NCBI GenBank assembly: GCA_026018925.1
Contig: JAKSZU010000005.1
Location: forward strand, 22,864,779-22,928,778
DNA from: Tupaia tana
Taxonomy: Eukaryota > Chordata > Mammalia > Scandentia > Tupaiidae
Direction of reading: 5' to 3'
DNA: 64,000 nucleotides
The stretch's first letter is position 1; the number at the start of each line of letters is the position of its first letter. The translations under genes and the position numbers were made by a program. The notes below the pieces were generated by a model. The model was not told the DNA's origin. It did no database searches and worked only from the letters and a program-made list of their open reading frames with translations. Shown here one piece after another: positions 37,989 to 48,888 of this stretch.

Positions 37989-38201
37989 ATTTTTTAATGA
38001 ATTATTTATTTAATTTTATTTATTATTATTTTAATTTTCTATAGGGCATACACACTCCCACACTCCCAGAGAGAGACACACAGAGAGAGACAGAGAAAGA
38101 GAGAGAGAGAAAGTGAGAAAGCAAGCTGCCTGGCCCATGACTTGAACCACCATCAGCCATGTGGGAGTCTAGCTCCTTAACCACCACACCACTTGCTGGC
38201 C
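37989..38201 (-). mobile_element. Short tRNA-derived SINE
   Basis: 14-bp duplication TTCTGCATTATTTT at 37975-37988 and 38202-38215; antisense, ends CCACTTGCTGGCC. Confidence 0.93.
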
Positions 38202-38216
38202 TTCTGCATTATTTTC

Positions 38217-38217
<1 letters not shown>

Positions 38218-38248
<31 letters not shown>

Positions 38249-38481
38249 GAGAGGTTTTTGCTACAGGACGCTCGCCAGACAGAGACAGAGAGACAGAAAG
38301 AGAGAAATCACCCCCCAGGGGGGATAGTCACGCCGCAATCCCTTTCTCCTCCATTCTTTCAGGATCTTGGGCACGCACGCACACGCGCCCGGCGTGAGTT
38401 TTAAGTCACCGGGTCAGGACGCAAACCGCAGTCGACTACATGGGAGTCCAGCGACATAGCCATTACGCTAACTGCTGGTCC
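38218..38481 (-). mobile_element. Long tRNA-derived SINE inserted at the same target
   Basis: Duplication CTGCATTATTTTCT at 38204-38217 and 38482-38495. The left copy is also the right duplication of the preceding short SINE, so this element used an already duplicated target. Confidence 0.95.
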
Positions 38482-38569
38482 CTGCATTATTTTCTATCAT
38501 GAAGAAATAGTTGTGAACATTTTTGCATGTTTCCTGACATGTGTAAGAGGTTCTCTAGGGCAGTATTTT

Positions 38570-39200
38570 TTCACATTCGTGACTCACAATCGGTTAATAA
38601 GTTATGAAATGCATTTAGTAGAATGCAACAAGTCTCCACTGAGACGCAGGAGAGCTGAGGGAGGTCAGGAGGGGGAGACAGGTTTCAACCAGAAAGGACA
38701 ATTTTTCATCATCATCATCAGAATGGTGAATAGAGAGGAAGAAAGAAGAGAGAGATTGTACAGCTCCCAAGATCTTTTTGAAAACCTAGAAAACGGAGCT
38801 GTTCCTGTGGCTGCACGCATGAAAATCTATAAAAAAAGTTGATTTGTAAACATTGTGGGAGTGCGTACTATTCTAAAAGGAAGAACCCACAAATGCTACC
38901 ATGGCAAAACCGGAAGGAATCTAGAATGTCAACCATCATGCTGCTGAAATTGTTGGGTCAAAGAAGATACTTGCCCAGAGAATTCATGTGTGATTTGAGC
39001 ATCTTATACTCTAATACAGAGATAGCTTCTTGAAATATGAGGGAAAATGAAAGGAGAACAATGCACATCAAAAGAAAAAGGTGCCTGGATTCAACTGAAA
39101 CACCATCCTACTCCACCTCCAGAAAATCCCCTAAGAAGGCCCAGGTTAAGGAGTCTGAGCTGCAAGAACTGACTCTAAGCTAATGCAACATTGATATAAA
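38570..39200 (+). pseudogene. RPL21: RPL21 processed pseudogene (60S ribosomal protein L21)
   Basis: Decayed intronless copy. ATG-equivalent at 38723; then a region matching the KHGVVPLATYMRIYKK part (here GAVPVAARMKIYKK). A TGA at 38840-38842 follows, then the intact tract HKCYHGKTGR near 38889-38918. After that come scattered matches to the basic middle (DSFLK near 39020) and the C-terminal proline-rich tail (near 39100-39150). Several stops and at least one frameshift. No clear poly(A) or target duplication could be fixed. The stretch 38560-38720 before it contains a DNA-transposon-like fragment (GGTTAATAAGTTATGAAATGC), so the 5' boundary is uncertain. Confidence 0.85.
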
Positions 39201-39657
39201 AGGAATGAAGCTACCAGAGCATATCACAGGTAAGAGCTGTGTCATTTTTTTCTTAAACTATGTAACTTGTAAGGATGTTGGTGTACCGGATTGAGATATA
39301 AAGTGCATTTCTTACTGTGGCTGATGGTCAAAAGTTTTGAAGTTGCTCCTCCAGAGTACGTGGGTCTGCAAATGTTCAGATTGCTTTTCACAGTATAAAT
39401 TACGCTCCAGCCTGCCTTGAGTCCCTGTTCTTCCACATTCTTACCAGCACTAGCAATGAGATTCCTTATTTTTTGCCAGTCTAATCACAGTATCTGTCTC
39501 CTGCTGATTTAAATTTTTAGTTACTAAATGACAAATAAGGTTGAGAATATGTGTATATGCTGTATGGGACATTTTTTTCTGTTAAATATATTTTTATTGT
39601 ATTAACTTTTCTTTATTAAATCAAAAATTCTAGCTGTCCATTCTTTGCTGGTATCTA

Positions 39658-39726
39658 TTAGGTTGTCAGAAATGGCATGACAGTTTTTCTATGCAAAAAT
39701 GCATCGTGACTTTTCTGACAACCCAA
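39658..39726. mobile_element. Mariner-type MITE, family M1, copy 3
   Basis: Best-preserved copy: TTAGGTTGTCAGAAATGGCA on the left, GTGACTTTTCTGACAACCCAA on the right, flanked by TA (39656-39657 and 39727-39728). The ends are near-perfect inverted repeats. Confidence 0.88.
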
Positions 39727-39781
39727 TATATTACAAGTATTTAATCCCAGGATTACTTTTTTCCCGTCTTTGATGTCTTTT

Positions 39782-40041
39782 CTTTTTTCCTTTTGTGTAA
39801 GATTTTTACTATAGGGTGCATGTGCTCTCTGGAGAGACAGAGAGACAGACAGACAGTGAGAAATCATCCCCAGGGGAGATGACCACACTGCAATGCCTTC
39901 TCCTCCATTCTCTTCTTGGGATTTTGGACACACATGCACACGCACCCAGCATGAGTTTCAAGCCACCGGGTCTAGACCTCAAACTCTACACAGAAATGTA
40001 GGAGTCTAGTTGCTTTCACCACCACACCACCTACTGGCTCC
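39782..40041 (-). mobile_element. Long tRNA-derived SINE
   Basis: Exact 13-bp duplication TTTGATGTCTTTT at 39769-39781 and 40042-40054. Confidence 0.95.
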
Positions 40042-40899
40042 TTTGATGTCTTTTAATGAGCAAGAAGTCTTAGTTTTAGTGCCATTTAAATCATTCATTT
40101 TTTCCTTTTATGGATCATATGGATTTTTTGTTTACTTGCTTATTTGAAAAATATTTCCTTATCTAGAAGTTATTAAGTTTTTTCTATTGTATTACATTGT
40201 GATAGCTTTGGTCTTTGCAACCGAAATGGACTCCCATGTATGATGCAAGAAACCCAGTTTCATTTTTTTTCACATGGAAACTCAGCACTATTGTTAAATG
40301 ATCTATTCTTTCTTCAGTATGCTGAGTGTGACCTGTATCATAGACTAAGTTTCAGGTGTGTCTACATTTGTTTCTATCTGTTCTACTAGTCTGTTTCTCT
40401 CTTCTTGCATCAACTCCTCAATGACATAAAAACTATAGAAACTTAATTAACAACTTAATCTCTGTAACTTCATAACAAATCTAGTAGATTAACTTTCCTT
40501 TGTTCTTTTGACTATCTTGTCTATTCCTGGCCATTTACTTTTCTTTCTTTCTTAATTATTATTATTATTATTATTTTATACACTCAATTGCTATACATCA
40601 TTTAGCTTATAAGGAGAATTTACCCAACATGAAATACACCTCAGGCCAGTCCAGTTGAGAAGACTATACACATTATCAACAGGTAATAAACCATTTCTGT
40701 GTTCCACAAATGTCTTACCTTTCTATCTTTTCTCCCTAATTTCCTTCCTTATACTCTTCCCCTCTCCCACTCTCCTTTCACACTGTCTGCAATGTCCATA
40801 ACTATTTTCAATGCTTTTATGTCCTCCAGTCTTTCAGTCTCTACCACAGAGTGCAGACAGTTAGTATATGTTAAGTGGAGACATACAGTGTCTCTCTTT

Positions 40900-40936
40900 T
40901 TTTCTTTTTTTTTTAAAGGAATTATTTTATTTAACT

Positions 40937-40972
<36 letters not shown>

Positions 40973-41103
40973 ATTTGACCAGAGAGGGACGGGGGTGGGG
41001 GAGGGAAATTGAGAGAGCAAGCTGCTAGGTCTGGGACTTGAACTGCGATCAGCCGTGTGGGAGTCCAACATCCTTAACCACCATGTCACCTACTGGCCTC
41101 TGA
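40900..41103 (-). mobile_element. Short tRNA-derived SINE in the L1 3' UTR
   Basis: TGTCTCTCTTT at 40889-40899 and 41104-41114 as duplication; antisense with AAATTTGACCAGAGAGGGAC and ACCTACTGGCCTC. Confidence 0.92.
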
Positions 41104-41689
41104 TGTCTCTCTTTCATAGCCTGACTTGTTTCACTCAGCAATAAATCTTCTGTTCGTCCACTTTCTATCAAATGCCAGGGTCTTGTTTATTATGGCTGAG
41201 TAGTATTCCATAGAGTATATGTGCCACACTTTCAATCTATTTATCTGTTTGTAGACATTTGGGTTGGTTCCATGTCTTAGCAAGTGTGCATAATGCCACA
41301 ATAAACATAGAAGTGCAAGTACTTTCCCAACTGAGCAGTCTCCCGTCCTTTGCGTAGATACCCAGGAGTGGAATTGCTGGATCATATGGTAGTTCTATTT
41401 GCAGGACTTTAAGGAACCTCCATATCATTTTTCATAGTGGCTAGACCAATTTACATTATCACCAACAGTGTAGGAGAGTTCTCCTTTTACCAAAACCCTA
41501 CTAACACTTACAATTTTTTGTATTTTTAATCTTCACTATTCTGACAGGAGTTAGGTGATATCTCATTGTTGTTTTAATCTGTATCTCATCATAAGGGATA
41601 TTGGGTATTTTTTCATAAGTGTTTTTGGCAGTTTGTATGTCTTCCTTGGACAGTTTTTTGTTCAGTTCATTTTCCAATCTCTTTTTTTT

Positions 41690-41888
41690 TCATAAAAAAT
41701 TATTTATTTAATTCCATTTTTTTCCTTTTTTAATTGAGAGAGAGAGGGAGGGAGGGAGAGGGGGAGGGAGAGGGAGAGAGAGAGAGAGAGAGGAAAAGCA
41801 AGAAAGCAAGCCATTAGGTCCAGGACTCAAACCGCAGTTGGTCATGTGGGAATCCAGCAACTTTAACTACATGCCACCTGTTGGCTCC
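41690..41888 (-). mobile_element. Short tRNA-derived SINE in L1 ORF2
   Basis: Antisense copy with an expanded (GA)n/(GGGA)n tract at about 41738-41793; ends CCACCTGTTGGCTCC. Confidence 0.9.
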
Positions 41889-42740
41889 TTATTTTCATAT
41901 CTTTTAACTGGGTTAATAATTTTTTTTCCAGGGAAGACACTTGAATTCTCTGTGTGTTGTGGTTATCAGTCCCTTATCTGAGGCATAGCTTACAAAAATA
42001 TTCTCCCATTTCAAGGGTTGTCGATTCGCACTAATTACTGTGTGTTTTTCTGTGTAGAAAATTCTTAATCTGATGTAATCTGACTTGTCTATTTTGAGGA
42101 TTATTGCCTGTGCTTTGGGGGCGGGGTCTTATTTAAGAAATCTTTGCTTACCCCAATGTCTCTCAGAGTTTCCCCAGTGACTTCCACCAGTAGTTTTATA
42201 GTTTGAGGTCTTAGGTTTAGATCTTTGATCCCCTTTGAGTTGACTTTTGTTAGTGGTGAAAGATGGGAGTCCATTTTCATATTTCTGCAGGTGAATACCC
42301 AGTTTTTTCCAGCACCATTTGCTGAAGATGTTTTCCTTTTCCCGCTGGATTGACTGGTATCCTTTGTCAAAAATCAGTTGACTGTGTGTTCTGGGGTTTA
42401 TTTCTGGGGTCTCTATTCTGTTCCATTGGTCTACCTGTCTGTTTTTGTGCCAAGACCATGCTGTTTTGATTATCACAGCTTTATAATATATTGTGGGGTA
42501 AGGTAGTGAGATTGCCTACTCCACTCTTCTTGCACAGGATTGCTTTGGAAATACAGGGTGTTTTATGATTCCAGACAAATTCTATTATTGTCTTTTCTAG
42601 ATCTGGGAAGAATGTCTCTGGTAATTTGGTTGGAATTGCATTAAATATGTAAGTTAATTTGGATAGAATTGCCTTTTTGATTATATTAATTCTTCCAATG
42701 CATGAACATGGGATATCTTCCACTTATTTGTGTCATTTTC

Positions 42741-43515
42741 TTTTTTTAATTTATTTAAATTTATTTATTTACATTCATTCACTGTACATCATTACAACAT
42801 ACGAAATGAGATTTTCCATCCAGAGTACACTATATATTGGCTCAATCAAGCACATCAACACATGTTATCATCAACAAATAATTTTCCATTTCTTGTTTCC
42901 TATATGTTTCGCTTTTTTCCCCTCATCCTTGATTCTCTATCTCTTACCCTCTGCCATCTCCCACTCTTTTGCCACACTGTCTCTGGTATCTATGTTTGCT
43001 TTCTGTACTGTTTTTCACCCACATTTTATTGAATCACTAAAGATCTTAATTAATCTAAATATTTTCATAGCAAGCACAGCTGATATATACATTTCTATGA
43101 ACACAAGTCCAAATTTAGGCATAAACCTCAATGAGTAGAATGAACATCCTATAAAGTAGCACCTAGCTGGGGCTATATATCATACTGCAGTCATCGAATA
43201 GGTATTTTTTTTTCTGAAACTTTTTTTCAACTTAATTTACATTCTTTTCCTAAGCATCGTCACAACATACAAAATGTGATATTCCCATCCAGAATATACT
43301 GCATAGTGGCTTAATCATGCATATTATTATCACAAATTTTCCATTTCTTGCTTCTGGAGCTTTTTCTACCCCTATTTCTGACTCTCTGTCCTTTCCCACC
43401 CTCTTCTCACACTATCTCTGGAGTCTACAATTGTCTTCCATTCCTTTCCCACCCACATTGTACTGATCACACAATTTCTTAAATAATCTAACTACTTTCA
43501 ATAGCAAATTCACTT
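42741..43515 (-). mobile_element. Two head-to-tail L1/HAL1 3' ends inserted as one unit
   Basis: Lies in L1 ORF2 between exact 18-bp duplications CTTATTTGTGTCATTTTC (42723-42740 and 43516-43533). It contains two 5'-truncated copies of the same 3' UTR type seen at 12303-12780: 43515-43207 and 43206-42741, each with its own A tract. Shared text includes ACATTCATTCACTG (first copy), CACACTGTCTCTGG/CACACTATCTCTGG and CACATTTTATTGA/CACATTGTACTGA. One duplication around two units points to a single event. Confidence 0.8.
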
Positions 43516-43562
43516 CTTATTTGTGTCATTTTCAATATCTTTTTAAAGATTTTCATAGTTTT

Positions 43563-43832
43563 GGGACCAGCAGTTAGCGAATGGCTATGTCACTGGACTC
43601 CCATGTAGCCAACCGCGGTTTGAGTCCCGGATCCGGTGGCTTAAACTCATGTTGGGTGCGTGTGCGTGCATGCCCAAGATCCCGAGAGGAGAATGGAGGA
43701 GAAGGGATTGTGGCGTGGCCATCCCCCCTGGGGAGTGATTTCTCGCTTTCTGTCTCTCTGTCTCTCTCTGTCTTTCCGGTGAGCTCATGCTCCCTATAGC
43801 AAAAACCTCTCCAAAATAAATAAATAAACAAA
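43563..43832 (+). mobile_element. Long tRNA-derived SINE, young copy, in L1 ORF2
   Basis: GGGACCAGCAGTTAGCGAATGG start, CTATAGCAAAAACCTCTCC end with an AAAT-rich tail. AAGATTTTCAT flanks both sides. Confidence 0.95.
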
Positions 43833-44778
43833 TAAGATTTTCATTGTTTTCCTTGTAAAGGTCTTTGACTTCCTTGGTTAGGTTTATCCCCAGGTATCTT
43901 ATACATTTTGTGACTATGGTAAAAAGGATTACTTTCTACGGTCCTACCTTGGTCAGTTTGTTGTTCATATATAGAAATGCTATAGATTTTTGGATGTTGA
44001 TTTTGTATCCTGCCACTTTACTGTATTCACTTATTACTTCAAGAAGGTTTTTCATGGAAACTTTTGGATCTTCTAAGTATATCATTCATGTCACCTGCAA
44101 ATAAAGATATTTTTAACTCTTCTTTGCATATTTGAATGCCTTTTATTATTCACATTTTTGGTTGCATTGGCTAAGACTTCCAGCACAATATCTTTCTATA
44201 TCAAAAAGAAGTGGATAAAGTGGACAGCCTTGTCTAGTACCAATTTTTAGTGGAAAAGTTCTTAGCTTTTTCCCATTCCGTGTGATGTTAGCTATAGATT
44301 TTTTATATACAGCTTTTATTGTGTTGAGAAATGATCCTTCCATACCAATCTTGCTAAGTTTCTTAATCATGAAGGGATGTTGTATCTTATCAAATGCTTT
44401 CTCTGCACGGATTGAAATGATCATATGGTTTTTATCTTTCTTTCTGTTAATATGGTGCATTATGTTTATGGTATTGCATATGTGAAACCACCCTTGCACC
44501 CTTTGAGCCTACCTGTCCATGATGAATAATCTTTTTTTAAATGTTGTTGGGTATGATTTGCAAGTATCTTGTTGAGAATTTTTGCATTTATATTCATCAG
44601 AGATATTGTTCTGTGATTTTTCTTTCTTTTTTTTTTTTTTTGATTAGTCTTTATCTGTTTTGGGAATGAGGATGACGGAGGATTCATAAAATGAATTTGG
44701 GAGGTTTCCTTCCTTTTGGATCTTTAGAAATAATTTGAGTAGAATGAGGGTTAATTCTTTTTTTAAAGATCTGTAGAT

Positions 44779-44968
44779 GGGACCAGCAGGTGGCATGGTG
44801 ATTAAGGTGCAGGACACTCCCACATGGCTGACCACGGTTCAAATCCTGGACCTGGTGGCTTGCTTTCTCACTTCCCCTCTTTCTCTCTCCATCTCTGTGT
44901 CTCCCTCTGTCAAATTAAAAATAAATGAATGAATAAATAAAATTTAATAAGTAATTTTAAAGAAAAAA
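44779..44968 (+). mobile_element. Short tRNA-derived SINE in L1 ORF2
   Basis: GGGACCAGCAGGTGGCATGG start, (AATGAATAAATA)-type tail. Flanked by AAAGATCTGTAGA and AAAGATTTGTAGA. Confidence 0.93.
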
Positions 44969-47959
44969 AAAAGATTTGTAGAATTCAGAAGTGAAGTGAT
45001 CAGGACCTGGGCTTTTGTCAGGAGGCTATTTATTACTGATTCAATCTCATGGCTTGTTATGGGTCTATTCAGATTTTCTGTGTCCTCCCAATTCAATCTT
45101 GATAGATTATATGCATCCAGGAATTTGTCCATCTCCTCCATGTTCTCTTGTTTGTTGGCATATAGTCATTCATAGTATCCTCTAATGATGTTTTTTATTT
45201 CTATCGTGTCTGTTGCCTGCTTCATTACGTATTTGATTTATCTGGTTACTTTCTGTCTTCTTCTTTATAAATCTAGCTAATGGTGTGTCAATCTTGTTCA
45301 TCTTTTCAAAGAACCAGCTTTTGCTTTCATTTATTTTCTGTATGGTGTTTTAAATTTTTTATTTAATTTATTTCTGCTCGAATCTTTATTATCTCTTTTC
45401 CTCTGGCATTTTTTGAATTTGTTGTTGGTGGTGTTTTTCCAATTCCCTGAAGCATGATGTTAGATTGTCTATTTGCCACCTTTTCATCTTTTTCTTATGC
45501 ACACTAATTGCTATGAATTTCCCTCTTATGACTGCTTTTGTGGTGTCCCAAAATGGTAACTCATGTACTCATTATCATTTGTTCCCATAAATTTTTTTTA
45601 TTTCAGACTTAATTTCTTCTATAATTAAGTCATTCAGAAGTAGGTTGTTTAGTTTCTATATTTTTGAGGATATTTCTTGAAATTGATGTCAAGTTTAATT
45701 CCATCATGGTCTGAGAAGATGCTGGATATAATTTCTATGCCTTTGAATCTGTAAAGCCTTGATTTGTGTCCTATCGTATAGTCAATCTTTGAAAAGGTTT
45801 CATGCTGGGATGAGAAAAATGTATATTTTGTGGCTTTAGGGTAGAAAGTTCTATAGATGTCTGTTGAGCCCATTTAATTTATAGTATCATTTAGGTCCTG
45901 TATCTCTCTGTTTATTTTTTGTCTAGAAGATCTGTCTAAAGGAGATAATGGGGTGTTGAGATTCCCAACAATTATATTGTTGCAACCTATATCTCCGTTT
46001 AGCTCTAGCAGTCTCTCCTTCATGTATTTAGGTGCTCCTGAGTTGGGTGCATAGATATTTGTAAACGTTATGTCTTCTTAATGAATTAGCCCATTTACTA
46101 CTATTTCATGCCCTTCTTTGCCTCTTAAAGTCTTTGTCTTAAAGCCTATTTTGTCGGAAATCAGTATCACAACTGCAGTTTTTTTTTTTTTTATTTCCGT
46201 TTGCATGAAATATCTTTTTCCAGCCCTTCATTTTTAGTTTATGTATGTCTTTATACATGAGTGCATTTCTTATAGGCAACAGATAGAGGATTTCTGTATT
46301 ATTATACATGCAGCCCATCTGTGTCTCTTGATTCAAGAATTTAATTCATTAACACTCAGCATTATCATTGATATTCCTGGACTTGTTTCTGTTATTAAGT
46401 TAGCCATTTTCTTGGTTGTTTTTTGTTCTCTTATTTCTGCCTGTCTGACTTTAGTTTTCCTGGTATAGCACTCCCTTCAGAATTTTTGAAGAGCTGGTCT
46501 GGAGTTGGTAAATTCTTTCAGGTTTTGTTTATCTGAGATTGTTTTTATCTTTTCTACCCATATGAAGGATAATCTTGCTGGATATGATCTTGGTCAAAAT
46601 TGTTTTTCATTTAACAGTTTGAATATATTTTCCCATTATTTCCTTGCCTACATTGTTTCCAACAAGAGGTCCAATGTTAACCTGATGGGATAATCTTTGC
46701 AAGTAACTTGATGTTTCTCTCCTGCCAATTTTAGTATCTTGTCTCTGTGGTTTTGGCCAATCTGGCTATGATGTGCCTTGGAGAAGATCTTGGGTTGATT
46801 TTATGTGGGGTCCTTTGTATTTCTTGGATCTGGATCTTTAAATGCCTTTCTAGGTTTGGAAAGTTTTCTTTCCGGATTTCGTGTACTAGATTATCAATGC
46901 CCTTATTATTTTACCTTCTGGGATACCAATTATCTGGATGTTTGAACACTTAATGATATCTAGTATTTCTCATATATTGTCCTCATTTTTCTTGGTTATT
47001 TTCTGTCTTTTTGGTAATTTTTTTCTAGGTCAGAGGTTTTGTGTTCTACATTTGAGACTCGATCTTCTGTTTGATCTAATCTGCTTTTAATACTTTTGAG
47101 AGAGGTTTTGATTTCCTGTATTACGTCTCTAACAATTCTGTTTGATTCTTTTTTATGGTGTCTGTTTCTTCTTTCAAATTGTGAAAAGACTTCCTCATAT
47201 CCTGGAGCTCATTCTCTTTTCTCTTGCATTTTCTGGAGTTTATTGTCTCTTTTCTCTTGCGTCTCATTTAGTTTTGTCACTATAAATATTTTGAATTGTT
47301 TATCTAACATTTCCAGGAATTCCATAGTATTGTCTGTGGATGATGAGGAATTGATATTTTTCCTTGGGGGAGAAATATTTTCTTGGTTTCTCATATTTCT
47401 TGTGCCTTTCTGATGGTTTCTAGTCATCAGGTGAATTATACATTTCTTCTTAAATTCTTCAAGTTAATTCTCAGTATTCAAAGGTGAGCAAAAGGAGGTG
47501 ATTAGTGATCTCTCTAATGCTCTGCCCTCCTGATGTTCACCCAGCAACCTGCAGTGTTGTCTCTGGACTTGGATAATTCAAAGTCCTCCCAGATTCTAGA
47601 GAACAGGCGAACCTGAGTCTGAGCTACAGAACTTGAATTTAAGAGACAGAAGAGGTCCCCAGGTGTGCAATGTGCACCATGCACTTCAGGAAATGCTGAA
47701 GTCTGAGAATTTAGAGGTGTGTGGCCAGGGATGATGCACAGTCTCTCTGAAGCTCAGTGTCCCTGCCACTCAATGAAGCCAGGCCCATCCTGGGGTAGAT
47801 GTTGCTAGGGCAGATGTCCTGACGGTGCAGGAAGAGTGAAAAGGAGGGCTTCTCTAAGTCCCAATTAACACACCTGAGAGTTCAAAGGAATGTGGAGGAG
47901 GGATGAGCCCGGTCTCTGTAGCACAGCCTCCCAGCCACAAACAGCTCACCATGCAGCAG

Positions 47960-48140
47960 TCATGCTGAGTGTGAGTGTGTGCCCAAAACCCCAGGAGGAG
48001 AATGGAGGGGAAGGGATTGTGGAGTGGCTATCCTCCCTAGGAAGTGACTTCTCACTTTCCCTCTTAATATCTTTCTTTGTCTCTCTCTAGTGAGTGCAAA
48101 GTGGCCTTTGGCAAAAACAAAAACAAAAATAAAAATACAT
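47960..48140 (+). mobile_element. 5'-truncated long SINE
   Basis: Begins inside the consensus (CATGCTGAGTGTGAGTGTGTG); the tRNA-related half is absent. Ends with (AAAAC)n and (ATAG)n. It sits at the outer edge of the L1 5' UTR. Confidence 0.8.
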
Positions 48141-48650
48141 ATAGATAGATATAGATAGATCAATTTAATTAATGTTTAACTTTTCTAAATTGTGTTTTAG
48201 GAAAGTGTATATTTATTATATGCACCATGTAGCTAGTTAGTCCTGTTTTGTAAGCCAAATTGAAAATATTTTTCTTTTAATATGTGAATTGAACCCATCT
48301 CATTTATTGATATGACATTTTATTGCAACACAGTCATGCTATTTCATACTAGTCTTCTTTTTTGGTATTTATTATTTTTTATTGTGCTTTCATTTTCAGT
48401 TTTTTAGGGGGATATTCAGAAAGACTTAAATATTTTGTTTCAGTGGATTTCTTTGTACTTAAACCTTTTTAGTGACCTATTTTCTCATTTAAATTTCTAT
48501 CTGTTATGTTGATTTCTAATAATATTCTTTGAATTCCAATTGCTGTCTATATTATAACCAATAAGTTTATTCTACTTCCCTCTTTCTCTTTGTCACTTTG
48601 TCACTTAATTATTTCTACCTTGTCAAACATATAACATTTGTATAGTTTTC
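48141..48650 (-). mobile_element. Ancient L1/HAL1-like sequence, part 1
   Basis: T-rich reverse-strand text such as CCCATCTCATTTATTGATATGAC resembles the reverse of old L1 inter-ORF/ORF1 sequence. Weak, family uncertain. Confidence 0.35.
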
Positions 48651-48888
48651 TCTTTTTTAAATATATTTTTGCTAAAGGGCATGTGCACTTGTTGAAGAGA
48701 CAGAGAGACAAAGTGAGAAATGACCCCCTAGAAGAGATGGCCATACCACAATCCCTTCTCCTCTCAGGATTTTGGGCACACGAGCACACATGCCCACAGT
48801 GAGTTTCAAGCCTCTGGGTTCAGGACTCACACTGCAGGTGGCCATGTGGTAGTCCAGAAACATAACTGTTATACCATTTGCTGGTCCC
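48651..48888 (-). mobile_element. Long tRNA-derived SINE
   Basis: Antisense: TTTTTTAAATATATTTTTGC, AAAGGGCATGTGCACTTG, through CATTTGCTGGTCCCC. Confidence 0.88.

Larger units (their letters stand above)
37480..40545 (-). mobile_element. Old L1 (L1M type) split by SINEs and a pseudogene
   Basis: Pieces at 37480-37560, 37830-37975, 38495-38560, 39240-39657, 39727-39781 and 40055-40545 form one reverse-strand L1 ORF2 3' half in consistent order. Examples are TTTTTGCATGTTTCCTGACATG, TTCCACATTCTTACCAGCAC and CACATGGAAACTCAGCACTATTG. Later insertions: three long/short SINEs, the RPL21 pseudogene, an M1 MITE, another SINE, and finally the younger L1 at its right edge. Confidence 0.65.
40550..47955 (-). 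mobile_element. LINE-1 element, near full length, inactive, with nested insertions
   Basis: In - strand order: a 5' UTR about 47955-47460 with tandem repeat units; ORF1 about 47430-46400 (start region like MRNQENISPPRKN, then coiled coil); an inter-ORF gap; then ORF2. ORF2 parts recognised are the endonuclease (SDH at about 45700 in FSDHDGIKLDIN), the reverse transcriptase ([35 protein letters not shown] at 44.2-44.4 kb) and the C-terminal domain. The last shows PYDPAIPLLGIYAKD, LAKTWNQPKCLQ and VWHIYSMEYYSAI at 41.2-41.4 kb. The 3' UTR runs 41130-40550. The canonical RT catalytic Asp-Asp box is not visible intact. Frameshifts and stops break both ORFs. Insertions: SINEs at 40900, 41690, 43563 and 44779, and an L1-type 3' end insert at 42741-43515. 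Confidence 0.88.

Noticed and set aside
43561..44150. Regularly repeated segments considered as a CRISPR-like or satellite array
   Set aside because: Repeats are dispersed transposons with A tails and unique duplications, not equally spaced units.
44146..44499. Reverse transcriptase frame considered as an active L1 or endogenous retrovirus pol
   Set aside because: It is L1-type RT (non-LTR). The frame is broken on both sides by stops, frameshifts and insertions, so it is a dead L1.
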